Assembly: GCA_035236585.1 (NCBI GenBank)
Contig: CP141136.1
Span: 29,294,449 to 29,358,448 of the forward strand
DNA length: 64,000 nt
From: Warburgia ugandensis
Taxonomy: Eukaryota > Streptophyta > Magnoliopsida > Canellales > Canellaceae
Direction of reading: 5' to 3'
The position numbers and the translations under genes are program-made. The notes under the pieces were generated by a model. The model saw only the letters and a program-made list of their open reading frames with translations, had not been told where the DNA came from and searched no databases. Below, in pieces: positions 40,550 through 53,639 of the stretch (position 1 is its first letter; each line of letters begins with the position of its first letter).

Positions 40550-42689
40550 TGTTGTTTATCGTAAGTGTATGGGCTATTGTAGTGTAGTGTATGCAAGTAC
40601 GGGTCAATCGGGTTGATCTTACAAGGACTCACCTTAATAATTTGGAGTTTCATTAAAATTTAATTATTCAAAATTAAAAATAAGTAAAAAATTAAATGAA
40701 AGTGTAATTATAATTTAGATATATTTAATCAATGAAAATTACAGAGGTCCAACTCAAAAAAATAGAACTTTAACTAAAAAAAACATGAAAAATCTACTTC
40801 CCTAGCTTGATCACATTATTTTCTTCATATATGATATCTTTAATCTTGATCAACCTTCATCAATCTCTTTCTAGTGCTTCTGATTAATGATCCAATGAAT
40901 GGATTAGGTGGATTCTCCAAAATTTCAAAGATTTAGTCTAGATAGGGTTTTTGGGTTTTAACGGCTTAGAACTGATTTCTAAATCTCAGATTGAAGATCA
41001 GGAATGATAAATAATATATAGAATGTCCTAAAAATAAGATCTAGTATTTGATTGAAAATTGGATGTGAAACAGATGAGAAATTGAAGAAATCCTATTTAT
41101 TAAAGTAGAACTATTGATTTGGTTAGACCTTATTTAAAATAAGGATTGATAAAATAGTTCCTGGATTAATCATGGAATAATGTAGAACACACATATGCAA
41201 AATAGCAATAGAACACGAATAAGAATAGTAACAGGATGAAAATGTAATTGAAATTATTGTGCTATTAGCAAAATTGGAATTTTCACTGAAAGTTACTTCT
41301 TTTCCCATAAAACATAAAACTCAATGGAACAGAGGAAGTTGATGCTTGCTGGCTGGTCTGGCTTTGGGTTGACATAGTGCTATGCTAGAGAGGAGAAGAT
41401 GGTCGCGATGAACGATAGGGCAAAGAGAGGGAGACAGAGTAGGTGCCAAACGACGTTAGAGACAGAAGAGAGCTGGGCATAGAGTAGAGAATAGTGAGAT
41501 CAGTTGAGCTGCGTTGGTGTGGTAGACAAAGAAGGAAGTGGGTTTCCATGCCAGTGCTAAAAGTAATGGCGGCATCGGGCTTTGGTGTGGTGTAGTAAAG
41601 GTGGTAGAGTAGCATAGTGGAAACCACTAGTGCTAGATCTTTGGTGTGGAAGTGAGATAGAGGGTAGTAAGGACCAGAGGTGAGGAGCCAATGAAGTCGG
41701 CGTGGTGGAGTAGAGAATAGGGGGTAGACAAGAGAAATAGAAGATTTGGAATGAGGGAGAGGAGAGACTTGTGTGGGTAGGGAGAGACAGAGGGATTGAG
41801 AAAGAGGGAAAGAACAGGGAAAGAGGAGTAGGGAGATGAGAGAGATGGGGAGGTTGGGTTTGGGTAGTGGAACAGAAATGGAAAGAGATGGGGCATGGAG
41901 AAAAACAAAAATGAGACAGGGAGAAAATGAAAAAGAGAGAGATGGAGATTGAGAGAAGGAGAAGAGGAATACAGTAAAAAGATAGGAAAAAAAAACGATG
42001 AAAACAAACCGACCTGAAAGAATAGGAAAAAACAATGAAGAAAAGGAATGGCAAACAAATGAAAATAGTCTTCCTCCCCCCTAGTTCCCTTTTCTCCTAC
42101 TATATATCTTCCCCATACTTCTAATTTTATTATGCCCCCACTTTCCTTACACTTTTCTTATGATGAAGAGTTAGTTTCCACTAAGAAACTTCTACCCCTT
42201 TAATTATGTAACTCTTCATTCCAAACTAGATATTTTATTTAGGAAATCTTATCCATAATGTCCTTTCCTCTAACTAGAACTCCTTTTGTTTTAGGAAACC
42301 ATCCCATCTTGGTTTGTGATTGATCTGGTTCATTCAATTCCCTTTTGGATAATTTGCACTGTTGATTTTGATTTGACACTAATTAGCACAATTTGTGCTA
42401 TCTAAGATCCAATCCTACTAATCTACACCATAGAATTAGCCATCCAAACCACGATGTATTTGATCTGCAAAATATAAGACTGGATTAAAGTCATCTAAAC
42501 CATACATTAAGCATCTGCTTAGCTTGGATGATCATCTGATCGTTAAATTTGATAAATTAATAGTTGGACAATCAATTTAAGCTAAAAATTCATATTCTTT
42601 TTAAAAATTACCAAATTAATTAGTTATATGATCTAATTAAATGCTAAACTAGGGATATTTTGGCCAAAATTGAACACTTAACAATAACC
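40550..42689 (-). repeat. LTR of a Tat/Athila-like family, about 2.1 kb, inserted in the gag region
   Basis: Plus-strand edges TGTTGTTTATCGTAAGTGTA and ATTGAACACTTAACA match those of the LTR at 22,571-25,472. The flanking five bases are ATAGA and ATAAC, a decayed target duplication at best. Positions 41,390-42,060 are strongly purine-rich on the plus strand. No internal domains, so it is probably a solo LTR. Confidence 0.65.
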
Positions 42690-43674
42690 TTTACATCTTG
42701 AATACTGTCTCCTTTTTAGTCCTCTGCTTTGTTTGGTAGCTTGTGGTCCATGGTGTCTATGTGGCCCCTAAGAAGAAGATGAAGAAGGGCTCTTACCCCT
42801 ACCCAAATGTCCTGGATTAGTACTATGTTTCTCTTTGTCTCACCACTCTGCTTGATTGTGCAAGTATTCCTATTCAAAAATAGAAGCAATTTCCACTACT
42901 CTTGCTATGATAGTAGGCTGTGTCCCGATAACCTTACTCCTCAACCTAGGGTGTAAACCCTGAACAAATATTTTTGTAACTTTTTTATTTGATGTGCAAA
43001 TATCTAGTGCAAATGTCCTTAACTATAGAAACTTATTCTCATACTATAAGACTATAAGATCTCCTTATTACAAACTCAGAAATTCTCTCTCCATTCTTAC
43101 TTGAACATGGGGTGAGAAGTATTTATCATAGAATACCTTTCAAAAATCATCCCATAAAACATTACTTGGTTGAGGAAAATAAGTCCTCTGTGCTGTCTTC
43201 CACTAGAAAGCAGCCTCTCTTGTGAGGATAAAAGTGACAATCTTCACCTTTTTCTCATATGAATTTCCATAGCTTCAAAGGCCTTCTCAACTTGATATAT
43301 CCATTCCCCTACTGCTTTTGGTTCACCTTTCCCAGAAAACATAGGAACCATCCTCTGAAATAGTTGTAGCAATTTATTTGTCTTGCTAGCACTACCTCCC
43401 AAACTACCCTCACTAGTGCTCAATGCAGGAATGTTTAGTACAGATGGTGTCTAAAAATGTGGGCTTGTTGTTGCTGCATATACTATTTCAAGTTTTGCAT
43501 CATCTATGCCATAAACTCTACCATATGAGTCTCCTCATTTGGGTATCAATGGAAGAACTAGTGGACCCTGCAATCTCTTTTCCAGGATGAATCTGTTTTA
43601 CAACAACAACCTCTTACTTATTGACTGTCTCTAACTCTTGGCATGAAGGTTTGGCTGTAAAAGGAGCAATTGGG
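42690..43674 (-). pseudogene. Gypsy gag remnant
   Basis: Minus strand, between the inserted LTR and the primer site. Its place and decayed wording fit gypsy gag. No long open frame; several breaks. Confidence 0.6.
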
Positions 43675-43687
43675 GTTTGATACCAAC
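43675..43687 (-). promoter_or_regulatory. Gypsy primer-binding site, tRNA-iMet-like
   Basis: Minus strand TTGGTATCAAACC lies right after the 5' LTR end. It differs slightly from the usual TGGTATCAGAGC. Confidence 0.75.
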
Positions 43688-46600
43688 TACGATGACTCGG
43701 GTTTTTCAAATGCCTTTCAAGAACTATTTTTGAAAGGCAGGATCCCTATTTAAGAATTTCTTTTAGAAAACAAACAACAGAAACATTTTTCTTTGAAAGG
43801 ACCTTTTAGAAAATCTTGAGTGAATTATGAATGATCAAAACACATTCATGAGTTCTAAAATCAAACATTTTTACATTTAAATATGATAAGTAAAAAATGA
43901 TCATTTTTTAGAAATTTGTCAAGCTACAGCCCACAGTCCAATATGCATTAAACATAATTATACATGTCTAAACTGTTTATCAAAATTATATGACTACTTA
44001 GTCATCTCACAATCTTTATAAAATGTATAGATCATACATATACTATTTATAATCTTCCTGACTATTTGGAGTGCCTAGTCTCAATACTCTTACCTTTCTC
44101 TTCTTTGCATTTATTTGTGGAGTTGGTGGGGTGAGTATAGGGGAATATACTTAGTAGGTAAAACTAAGATCACAAATATAAATAAATGTAAATTTGCACC
44201 CATGCACTCATGCACACAGTGAAACATCCTTAGGTATAGTTCCTAAGGCTTATTAATATAAGTTTGTAAAACATTATTTGCATACGTTTGAAACATTCCA
44301 TCAAAGGTTTTTATACAGTCGAGTACAATATAGTGTAGGAATAATGTGATATGTTGACATCACAAGAGTACCCATTAAACAAGTGCAAAAATTCGATGAC
44401 ATGTTAGTTAAGCACTAAAATCTCAATTTATGTCAAACATATAAATTCTTAGCATGCAAATATAAATATATCAAATCTTAAATCATCCAAGGCATCATCA
44501 TGCCTAGTGACTAGGGTATCTATGACCTTATCATGCACATGGAACAAAAAATCAACTTGCAACAACTGCCCTATAATGGAAAACTGCATCACTACTGCAA
44601 CTGCCAAGTCATGGAACATTGTAGCAAAAGAATACATGGATCACTATGCTGTGCCAACTGCTCAAAAGTGGGATACTGCATGCTCCAACGCTGACACCAA
44701 TTGCATGAGACTTATCATCGTCTTGTATGGGAGGAGAATGGATTGTGCAGTGTAGCCTTCCCATAATGCCACACTTAAAATCTAGTCACTTGGGCCTGGT
44801 GTCGAAATATCAACTTTCGGAAGGTGGGTGGCCATCCCTATAACCCTCCTATCATAATGTCCACCAGGTGAAAGTTCCTATTTTAAAATAAATCCTTAGA
44901 AAATCAATGCATGAAAAATCAAAGTACAATTCTACCCTTAGCGACGTATAATCGCCCACTTATCACATAATCAGATCCTGATCATGGTTTTAAAAATATA
45001 ATTTTTTTTCATTTAAATGCGAATGAGATGTTAAATATGTATAATGGAGAAAATTTAGTTAGAAATCAACAAATGTTATGCACCTTATCATTTCAAGTAT
45101 AATCATAAAATCCCTTTATTTTTATAGAAAAACTAACAAGGGTTCCCTTATTTATAGGACAATGCACATTTAACGAATGTGATGTGATTCACCTGATAGT
45201 CATCATTTCATATTTAAATAAAAATAGAGACTCTGTCTCCTAAAAATTTCATTCACAATTAATATAAATGATATCATATAATTTAAATTATAAGGATGCT
45301 ATGCTTACAACCTCAAAATATTTCATTAACTACAATTCTAGTGTAGTAATTAAATGTATTTAATAAAACAACAAATAAGTGTAATATATATGTGAAAACT
45401 TAGCAATCTTAGAACTGACCCACCTCAATCTTATGGATTGGATTCACCAAAATCAATTAAAGGTAAATTTGCATGTTGATTGGGAATAAAAAATTACAGA
45501 TCATGGCTTTTATCACCAATCAAGCATTAATTTGAGAAACATGAAATAAATGTCATAATTTATTTCTTGATCATGAATTTATACATTAAAATTCTAATTT
45601 GAATTGTCAGATTGTTCTTGATCTACCGTTTAACCTTAGAGCAGATATCTTTGGTTGTTAGAAAAGTCAATTTCATACATCAATTAGCCAGATTTGATGT
45701 TTTAGGTGTAAATTATATAGATCTATGCACTAGAGTGATCAGATCTATAATGTAACGGTCCAATTAGATTTATACATTTAAACAAGTTTTCACTTATTGT
45801 TTCTGACCCAAATTGTCTTTAACAAACAATTCATATCATTAGATTCATAGCTCTACTGTCTGATAGTGTTTTCAATGGTCAGATTTGCAGATATAACACT
45901 ATTCATGCATCGTGTTTATATAAAAAATTCAATGGTCAGATGATCTTTGATTGAACTTTCGTTGACATGAATGCATAATTCTGTGAGGATTCCATCCATG
46001 TAAATTTTCACATTTAGTCCTCACTAGAAAATAGTTGTTAGTGCTGGAATCTGGTCATTGTCTCTAGAAAATACAACTAGAAAATTGTCGTCGTTGGTGA
46101 TTGTTATAGTGTCAAAAATGTTATTTTTCTAAGAAATTGAAATATGGGTTTTGTGGATCACATTTTTACCTTCACCCCCTTAAAAATCTAGAGTGATTTT
46201 ATCATCATTTAATGCCAAAAATAAGGGGAAAACCAACTAAAACCTAGGTGGGTTTTCTGTTGTCTTTGACGATGGGAGGAGATGAAGGTGAGAGAGATAG
46301 AGTGAAAGAGGAGAGTGAAAAGAGAGAAAGGAGAGGGAGAAGGCCCAAGTGTAGTTGAGTTTCTTACTTGTGCTTGTGACAGTCACTGATGGTGATGCCG
46401 ACGCCAACTATTTTTGGAAACACAAGTAAGACAGAGGGAAAGAGATATGTTGTGTGAGAGATAGAGAGATGTGACGAGGAAGAGTGATAGAGAGAGATGG
46501 GAGGCGAGATGATGAGTTCCACTATCCTCTTCCCTGTCACAGGTAGCCATGGGTAGAGCTCCACGTGTTGAGCTCCTCTTGGTTGCTTAGGACCCATCAA

Positions 46601-46856
46601 TGAAGAGGGGGCGTTGTTATCAATTTGCCCATCTCTGATATTTAGTAAAAATTTGGGTTTTTTTGTTCTCGACTTCTATTTCACACAAAATTGGTATCAT
46701 TGGAAAGCTCTCATTGCTTACATTTTGATTTTTGAGGATTCAAAGTCAAATTCTCAGTCTTTTGTAAGTTTACTTTTAAGCATTTCACTTTTAGTGAAAT
46801 TTGATTTCTTTACACAGCTTTCAATTTTAACCATGATAAAATATAGGGTTGCTACA
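43688..46856 (-). repeat. Gypsy 5' LTR (3,169 bp)
   Basis: Plus-strand edges TACGATGACTC and GGGTTGCTACA. Collinear with the LTR at 30,296-33,487 over its full length. Confidence 0.92.
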
Positions 46857-47887
46857 ATATCTTATGCAAATAGCATGCACCTTGGAATTTCTTGCGTAGT
46901 TGTTTTGTTAACTCATCCATAACCAATGTGAAAAGGTATGGGCTTAATTTCGATCCTTGGTGCAATCCTACAGTGACAGGAAAATAATCGGTCTCGCCAT
47001 TAGTGGTCTTAACATTTGCTATTGCTTCCTCATACATATCTTTAATTTTGTCTATATACTCTTGTGAAACCCCTTTCTCACCCAACACCCTCCATATTAA
47101 CACTCTAGGAATGCTATCATAAGCTTTCTCTAAAGTTAATAAAGACCATGTGGAGGTCTTTCCTCCTCCCCCTATATTTCTCTATCGATTATCTTAGTAA
47201 GAAAATAGCTTCCATGGTAGACTTCTGAGGCATGAAACCAAACTTGTTCTCTAATACACTTATCTCATGCCATAGACTCTTCTCAATCACTCTTTGAAAA
47301 TTTTTCATAGTGTGGGTCATAAGTTTGATCCCCTGATAATTAGTGTAGCTCTGTATATCTCTTTTAGTCTTATAAATTGGTACAATAGAGATTTTCCTCC
47401 ATTCATCTGGCATTTTGTTTGATGTTGTAATCTTATTAAAAAACTTGGTCAACCAAACTACTCCAGTATCTTCCATATGCTTCCAAACCTCAATTGGTAT
47501 ACAATTAGGCCCCATGGCCTTTCCTGATTTCATCCTTTTCAAGGCACCTTTCACTTTAGGTATTCTAATACTATGTTCATATCTATAATGTCCATTGTTA
47601 TTGAGGTTTACAGTATTTACAATCCTTATATTCTTAGATCCATTGTCATATAGAAATTTTTGATAGTAAGTTTCCCACCTTTGTTTGATCTTGTCATCTT
47701 TGACTAGTACCCTTTGATCATCACTTCTAATGCACCTAACATGGTCTAAGTCCTTTCCCTTCTATTCTCTTACTTTTGCAAGTTTAAGTACATCTTTCTC
47801 ACCTTCTCTTGATCCTAGTGTTTTATAGAGGTCATCATATGCCTTAAGTTTTAGCCTTACCATTCTCTTAGCAACCTTTTTAGAGGA
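46857..47887 (-). mobile_element. RTE LINE, reverse transcriptase fragment (right piece of a split copy)
   Basis: Minus strand, reading from 47,887 down: KLKAYDDLYKTL, DDKIKQRWETYYQKFL, GALKRMKSGKAMGPNCIPIE, MPDEWRKISIVPIYKTKRD, FGFMPQKSTMEAIFLL, EKAYDSIPRVLIWRVL, GLHQGSKLSPYLFTLVMDEL. This is the palm and finger region of plant RTE reverse transcriptase. Frames shift near 47,180, and GCATAAGATATAG occupies the site of the usual FADDI codons. The copy is 5'-truncated near 47,887 and continues across the gypsy insertion at 30,295. Confidence 0.9.
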
Positions 47888-48145
47888 CTGTCATGCCCTT
47901 AAAATCTACATCAATGACCCAATCTAAGCATGCATCAATGTTAGCGATTTTCTTGTTTCATTCCATCTTGCTTAACCATACATGATTCTTTTATCGATGG
48001 TGCAAAGGACTGACTCACCTTGAAAATCCACATTAGTAACCTGATCCAAGTTTGCATTGATGCTAGATATTTGTTATTTCATTCTATCTCACCTATCCCC
48101 ATCCCATATACCATAATAGACCCTCTCCCATTATAGTGAACCACA
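47888..48145. repeat. Imperfect tandem duplication, period about 122 bp
   Basis: AAAATCTACATCAATGACCC.ATC.AAG...GCATCAATG.TAG at 47,901 recurs as AAAATCCACATTAGTAACC at 48,023, with similar following text (TTTCATTC.ATCT). Two diverged copies lie right next to the truncated 5' end of the RTE LINE. Confidence 0.65.
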
Positions 48146-51100
48146 AGTTATAGTTATAAGAGGCTGCACCTATATCCTTACTTCTCCTTTAATAGTTTCC
48201 TTTGTTGTGAAAATTAGAATAACATAATGTAGACACCATATTTTGACTACACTTTAATCATCATTAGTACAAAAATAAGTACCTAGATGATGATTTGTAT
48301 TTACTTCTGGGACATCTTATTTATTTAGATTTCAAAAGGAGACTTCACTAAAATCCTTGCAATAGCAAGAGTATGAAAGATAATGAAAAGGACAGAAAGG
48401 TCAAGCGACCACATGGCACAAGTTCATTCAACCAAATGATCCTTGTTGTGAGTCATAGTGCATGGACATGTGTGCCATTCTAAAACTCTCCTTGCTCTAA
48501 CTACTTAACCTCTAGAGTAAGAATGAAGTTGCAAGACCTTGAGCAAAGACATGCACTCCCTTCTAGAAGATGATAGAAGCATAAAAAATGATGAAATGTC
48601 TTTGTGTTCATAAGATCATTATGATGTATCCATGTGACCACATGATTAAGGTCCATTTCATGACCTAAATTGCTAGAAAAAAATATTATAAGCATTGCAA
48701 TCTGATTGGTTGAAGGTATCCCTTGGAAGGTTATAGAAAGGGTTCCCTCCAAGAGAAAAGGCAAGCAATGGTTGGTCAAAGATTGCTTCATTCTTGAAAA
48801 TCTCTCAATAAGTTTTCGTAACCCAAATAAGTCTAGGAAAACTTTGTTTGATGGTGAAAGCATGAAGTACCTTGCACATTACTCGAATGAGATTTTTGAT
48901 TTAAGATTTCTAAGGAGTCTTCTTTAGAGCATTGTAAAGATTGGCTTATGTGCACTTTTGACAATTTATGTGCATAAAGTATTTGATGGAACCATCGTCT
49001 CCCTAACCCAAGATAACTTAGTGTTTCCATCTAGTAGAGAATGGTTTTCAAATTGGGTGGGTTTGGTGTCTAACACCTTCAAGCCCCATAACAAAGGTAT
49101 GAACCTAATCTTTGGATATCTAGGTCCTAGGTCCTTTTCCTTATGTAGCAACTATGAGATTATTAATAGAGGTTGAACCACCTAAAATTAATCCATGTCT
49201 TCCAAAACTTTGGATGAGATAGTAAAGATGAGGATAGTTCCATGTGTTTTGGGAGTCAAAAGTGTCAAATGTGCCATGTTGTGTACAAGCCCAAACATAT
49301 GTCATGTAATGGGAGTGATTAGTAGATTCCAATCAAATGCAAGACCCAAACATTGGACATCAATTAAACATATTGATATACACATAATTATTACAATTAA
49401 TATCATTAAAATTGTATTTCTAAATCCTTGAATCACTCAATTCATCACTAATTAGTATTTATGTTGTATTTCAAAGGATTAGGATTAAATGGAGCAATTT
49501 GTTCATTTTCAATGATTTAAAACCCTAAAAGGAAGCTAGTTCGTCACCCAAGCAAAATATTGGGCCCATATTTTGAAAGCCAAGAGCCAAAGAATTCAAG
49601 ATGCATTAGGGTTGCTCATATCACTTTCAAAGTAGTAGGAAACCCATGTATGCAACCACTTTTATCTAGATAAGTTGGGGAACCACCTGTGTGCAAGATA
49701 AATTTTCTTCTACCTTAGAGTTGTAGTTTGGTAGAATTGTTAAGTGTTTTATAGGGTCCCATCAATTTAACTTCAAAAACATGTTTAGTTTCTAGATGAA
49801 TTATCTTTTAGAGAAGGTTATATGCAGAAACCTATGTTGTAAGATATACAATAATCTTCCCACTTTACATAATAATAGCTAATTAGTCAAGATCAAGTAA
49901 TGTAAGATGTACCATGTTTTTCCCACTTTATATGATATGCACAAACTGGTTCTAGCATTACACAATTGCAAAATTAGCCACCTTAAATTGTGAAATATCA
50001 TGATATCAAGACCAGATGATAACTCTTTCATCATTTTAGGAATCTCTGAGTAGTAATGTGTTTTAATGTAAATAATTTTAGTAATATTCTTGTAGAGATT
50101 CACTTTTATAACAATTTTTTTTTCTTGAAAATGAATTTCTAATTTGCTTAAGATTTTGATAATTAGATATCAAATGGAGCACTAACTTATTGGTTGCTTG
50201 TTTAGAATGAGGCTACCACTGGTACTTGGTTCTTGATTAGTAACTGACTTGGTTTGTGTCAACGCCTATTTAATAGAGCCTAATAAATAGAGTAAGTGTA
50301 GCTATCCCTATTATTGTCTTGTGAAAGTGAGCTTAGGAATGTTCTAACTTGTTACTAATTTGCGAAATCATATGAATGGATAAATGATATTACAATTTTG
50401 TTAGGCATCTATGACTTTTTTTTATTTGGTTATTTGACTTTTTGAATTCATTTGAATGAAATGAGAAAGGAATTATTTGATTTTGATAGCATTGATCCTA
50501 TGCTAAATGTATATGTATATGTTCTATAGACTCATGATGTTGAAAGTTCCCTTGGGAACTACATGAAAGCTTTATGTGTCACAAATTGTTCTTGTCAAGC
50601 TTTTATTGACTCATGTTTCCAATGCCTACTTTGTAGAGTAATTTGTTGTTCTAGTTTGACTCAATATGTATACTTTAAATTTTGAGCATATGCATGTGAA
50701 TCATATTAGGTCATAATATTGTGGTTTTTCATATATTCTAATTATAAATAGATTATTAGTGTTATTTAATCAATTGCATGATATGATTGGATTTTATCTA
50801 GATTGCTAAGCTATATTAAAATTCTAATTGTATCATTGCAAACTTAGAGTGCAAAGCTCTTTATTCTATAAGAAGATTAATGCATATGATTATTCTATTG
50901 ATAGTTTAAAGTTATTATATATGCATGGACACAATTAGAATTCACATTTGAAAGAAATGGTGGGGAGACCGAGTCTTTATTTATATTTTGGAATATGAAA
51001 TGATAGCTTATCAAGTGAAGCACACCATATTCGTTAAATGCTCAAGTCTAAAAAACAAAGAATACTTCACCAAATTTTTGGTAGAAATAAGGAGTTTATT

Positions 51101-51599
51101 TTAGCATCAGAGCATGTGTTTTAAATGCATTACATGGATTTGATTTCATTTTTATGTTTTATTGTGTTCTTGTATGCTATTTGATTATTATGATTCTAAA
51201 AACAATTGTTGTTTTATGACTTATTGCTAAAGAATTTCCATTTTAGAATGAAATGAATAAATTATTGAACAAATTTACACAAGTGATTTCTAATGCATTT
51301 GTTTTAAATAAAATATTTTACCATGTGTAAGAAAAAAAATAAATCAAGAACATGAAGAACAATTCAACTTGAGCAGCCCTCATAAGAGAAAGGGCAGAGG
51401 GTGAACAACAATGGAAAATATTATTAAAAGAATGCTAAAGGGATTAAAAGATGTTGTTGAGTACAACATAAGGGGCAAGAGACAGATGACTATGTAGCCC
51501 TCCTATATCAGTTACATTTGCTACATGCAAGAAGCAAGGTGCCTATTACTTGTGATGATTAGAAACATGTGTTGCCAATAATAAAAGTTTCAATATAGG
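48146..51599. other. Unclassified repeat-like DNA
   Basis: No gene supported. At 48,229 the phrase TGTAGACACCATATTTTGAC looks like the start of a gypsy LTR, but I could not find its end. Positions 49,400-51,600 are AT-rich and may contain the left part of the CACTA element. Frames such as 48,706-48,927 and 48,501-48,863 show no domain. Confidence 0.35.
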
Positions 51600-51769
51600 A
51601 GATGATGAACGTATGTAAATGCTTTGTATAATATAGTATTTACCTTATATTGCTATTTCCAAATAGATTAGCATATTTGATGATAAGAAAAAGCATGCTT
51701 TGCAAGGAACTAGTGAACAATGGAGAATAGTGAAGAGCTACCTTGCTAGCAACTACATATATATATATA

Positions 51770-52367
51770 TATTCATTTGTAGATGATCTAGTGAGGTTGT
51801 ATAGAGTTCCTAACCTATAACCAAACTTCATTAATTAGATGCATGGAATGAATTCGTATAATGTCGCTTGTCTTCTAAATTTGAGGTATGTAATAAACAA
51901 ATATTTGATTCAATTAATTAAATCCTATGATTATGCTTAATTACCTTTTATTGCATCAAGTGTAGGTAAAGAATGCTCAAGGGAGAAAGGTATCTGCAAT
52001 CAATTATATACAACACCATGTCTCTAGGTTGGACTATGCAAGGTTGGAAGAATAAGTATTTATATATATATCCATTTGTAGATGATCTATCAAGGTCGTA
52101 CAGAGTTCCTAACCTATTACCAAACTTCAATGATCAGAATGCTTGGAATGAATTTGTATAATGTCGTTTGTCTTCTAAATTTGAGGTGTATAATAAACTA
52201 AAATTTGATTCAATTAATTAAATCCTATGCTTATGCTTAATTACCTTTTATTGCATCAAGTGTAGGTAAAGACTGCTCAAGGGAGAAAGATGTGTGCAAT
52301 CAATTATATGCAACACCATGTCTTTAGGTTGGACTATGCAAGGTTGGAAGAATAAGAATAAGTATTT
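51770..52367. repeat. Two-copy tandem duplication, period about 299 bp
   Basis: CATTTGTAGATGATCTA, GAGTTCCTAACCTAT, GAAT..GTATAATGTCG and TTACCTTTTATTGCATCAAG recur in order at a spacing of about 299 bases, from 51,774 and from 52,073, ending near 52,367. The duplication lies inside the transposase-like part of the CACTA element. Confidence 0.9.
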
Positions 52368-52439
52368 GTGGAACTTCATTTTTTTCTAAGTATTCCTTAG
52401 TTATATTTGATTACAAAATTTTAGTGTCTCTCTTGACAA

Positions 52440-52860
52440 TAAAAGAAAGGTTGGACTATGCGGCCCACTAATCGTGCCATCTTATTGAAAATGATGCATT
52501 CAGATGAGTGTAAGGCACAAACCTACAAAAATAAACTTGTTGCACAAGCTGCTTCAAGAATAGTAAGTGATTGAATGTGTCTACCTTTTCAAACTTTTAG
52601 AATTATATATAATTATAGATTAATCAATAGAATTGATCATGTTCTTATAAATTGCATAGGAAGAGTTGACCTAAGGAACTACATCTATAGGGACTCTAGG
52701 TAGCTCTACTACAAAGGATGACATCTTGTGTAAGGCTCTGGGCAATAAGGAGGAACACTTTGGCTAACTAAGGGGCCAAAGGTGCGATATTGTTCCTTCC
52801 AAATTCTTTGGTCGAAGAGAAGGAGAACTAGACCAGATAAAAGTAGAACTTCAAGAGAAG
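52440..52860 (+). pseudogene. CACTA transposase-like remnant (Ptta/En/Spm, Transposase_24 type)
   Basis: NRAILLKMMHSDECKAQTYK then KLVAQAASRI, a GTAAGT donor at about 52,561, an acceptor at about 52,660 and then DDILCKALGNKEEHFG and LRGQRCDIVPSKFFG. The last part matches the C-terminal block ALG..EH.GR.RG.G....PS.YFG of plant Ptta/En/Spm transposases. A stop lies between EHFG and LRG, and upstream frames are broken, so it cannot make the protein. Confidence 0.65.
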
Positions 52861-53639
52861 ATATATAAGTATTAACTTGGACATAATGGGGGAGATAAAA
52901 AATATGAACGGTGTATAGTCACCTCTTACTATCCTTAAACCCCACGCATACATTATCTACAATGTTCACACTCAAGAAGATGAGGAAGAGTGACCTGCTT
53001 CCTTTGAACAGGAAAATTTGGTCAAGGAGGTATATATGATGACCATGTTTACTTTTTCATTGTCTAATTAATTGTCCTACATCATCCATTCTCGTGCATT
53101 CATTATTTTTTATTTGTAAATGGGTCAATGCATGTTTGACATGAATGGCATTAACAACAATGTCATTGTTGGGACATGGTATCAGAGTTAGACTTCCTTT
53201 TTGTAGGGATAATTGATGCACCCTTACACTAAGCATGTGTGCATTGTTGCTACCTATTGAGAGGATGCTTTCCTATCATTTTCAATAGAAGTTGATGACA
53301 TTCATACCATTCTAAAGGCCATTGGTTATCATGTGGCTAGGACAACATGTCATTTGCCTGAAATTCAAGGCATATATGTTGTCATACCACCATCTTCAAT
53401 AACATTTCTTAGAGACATCAATTAAATTATTTAGTATCTTCATCTGATGTTCATTAGAAGTAACAGCTGGTGCCATAGAGGTTGACCTCCTCATTAGCAC
53501 CTGCTATTCTAGCGATCAAACTAGCACTAGAATTTATGTTTATTTTCATGATAAAATTGAATGTCATTGATGAAAATTTTATATTAATTATCATTTATGT
53601 AACTTTTCATCAAAGGATAGGTATTAGCTAAAAGTTTCA

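Larger units (their letters stand above)
30296..46856 (-). mobile_element. Ty3/gypsy element, Tekay/Del-like, with both LTRs; broken and twice invaded
   Basis: Minus-strand element of 16.6 kb, of which about 6.1 kb is later insertions. LTRs: 30,296-33,487 and 43,688-46,856. Edges are TGTGATGACAC and GGGTTGCTACA, and a 5 bp target duplication ATATC (30,291-30,295 and 46,857-46,861) flanks it. The primer site and polypurine tract sit next to the correct LTRs for minus orientation. Internal parts from right to left: gag, protease/zinc knuckle region, reverse transcriptase, integrase C-terminus. Sampled LTR segments differ at about 10-15% of sites by eye, so the insertion is several million years old, depending on the rate assumed. 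Many breaks in the coding parts. Confidence 0.92.

Noticed and set aside
41385-42058. Three overlapping long frames (141-216 codons) on the minus strand
   Set aside because: The plus strand is almost purely purine here, so all frames stay open and read as Ser/Leu/Phe/Pro-rich strings. They lie inside an LTR and have no domain wording.
48706-48927. 73-codon frame as a possible gene
   Set aside because: No domain wording, and it lies in repeat-like DNA with an LTR-like start at 48,229.
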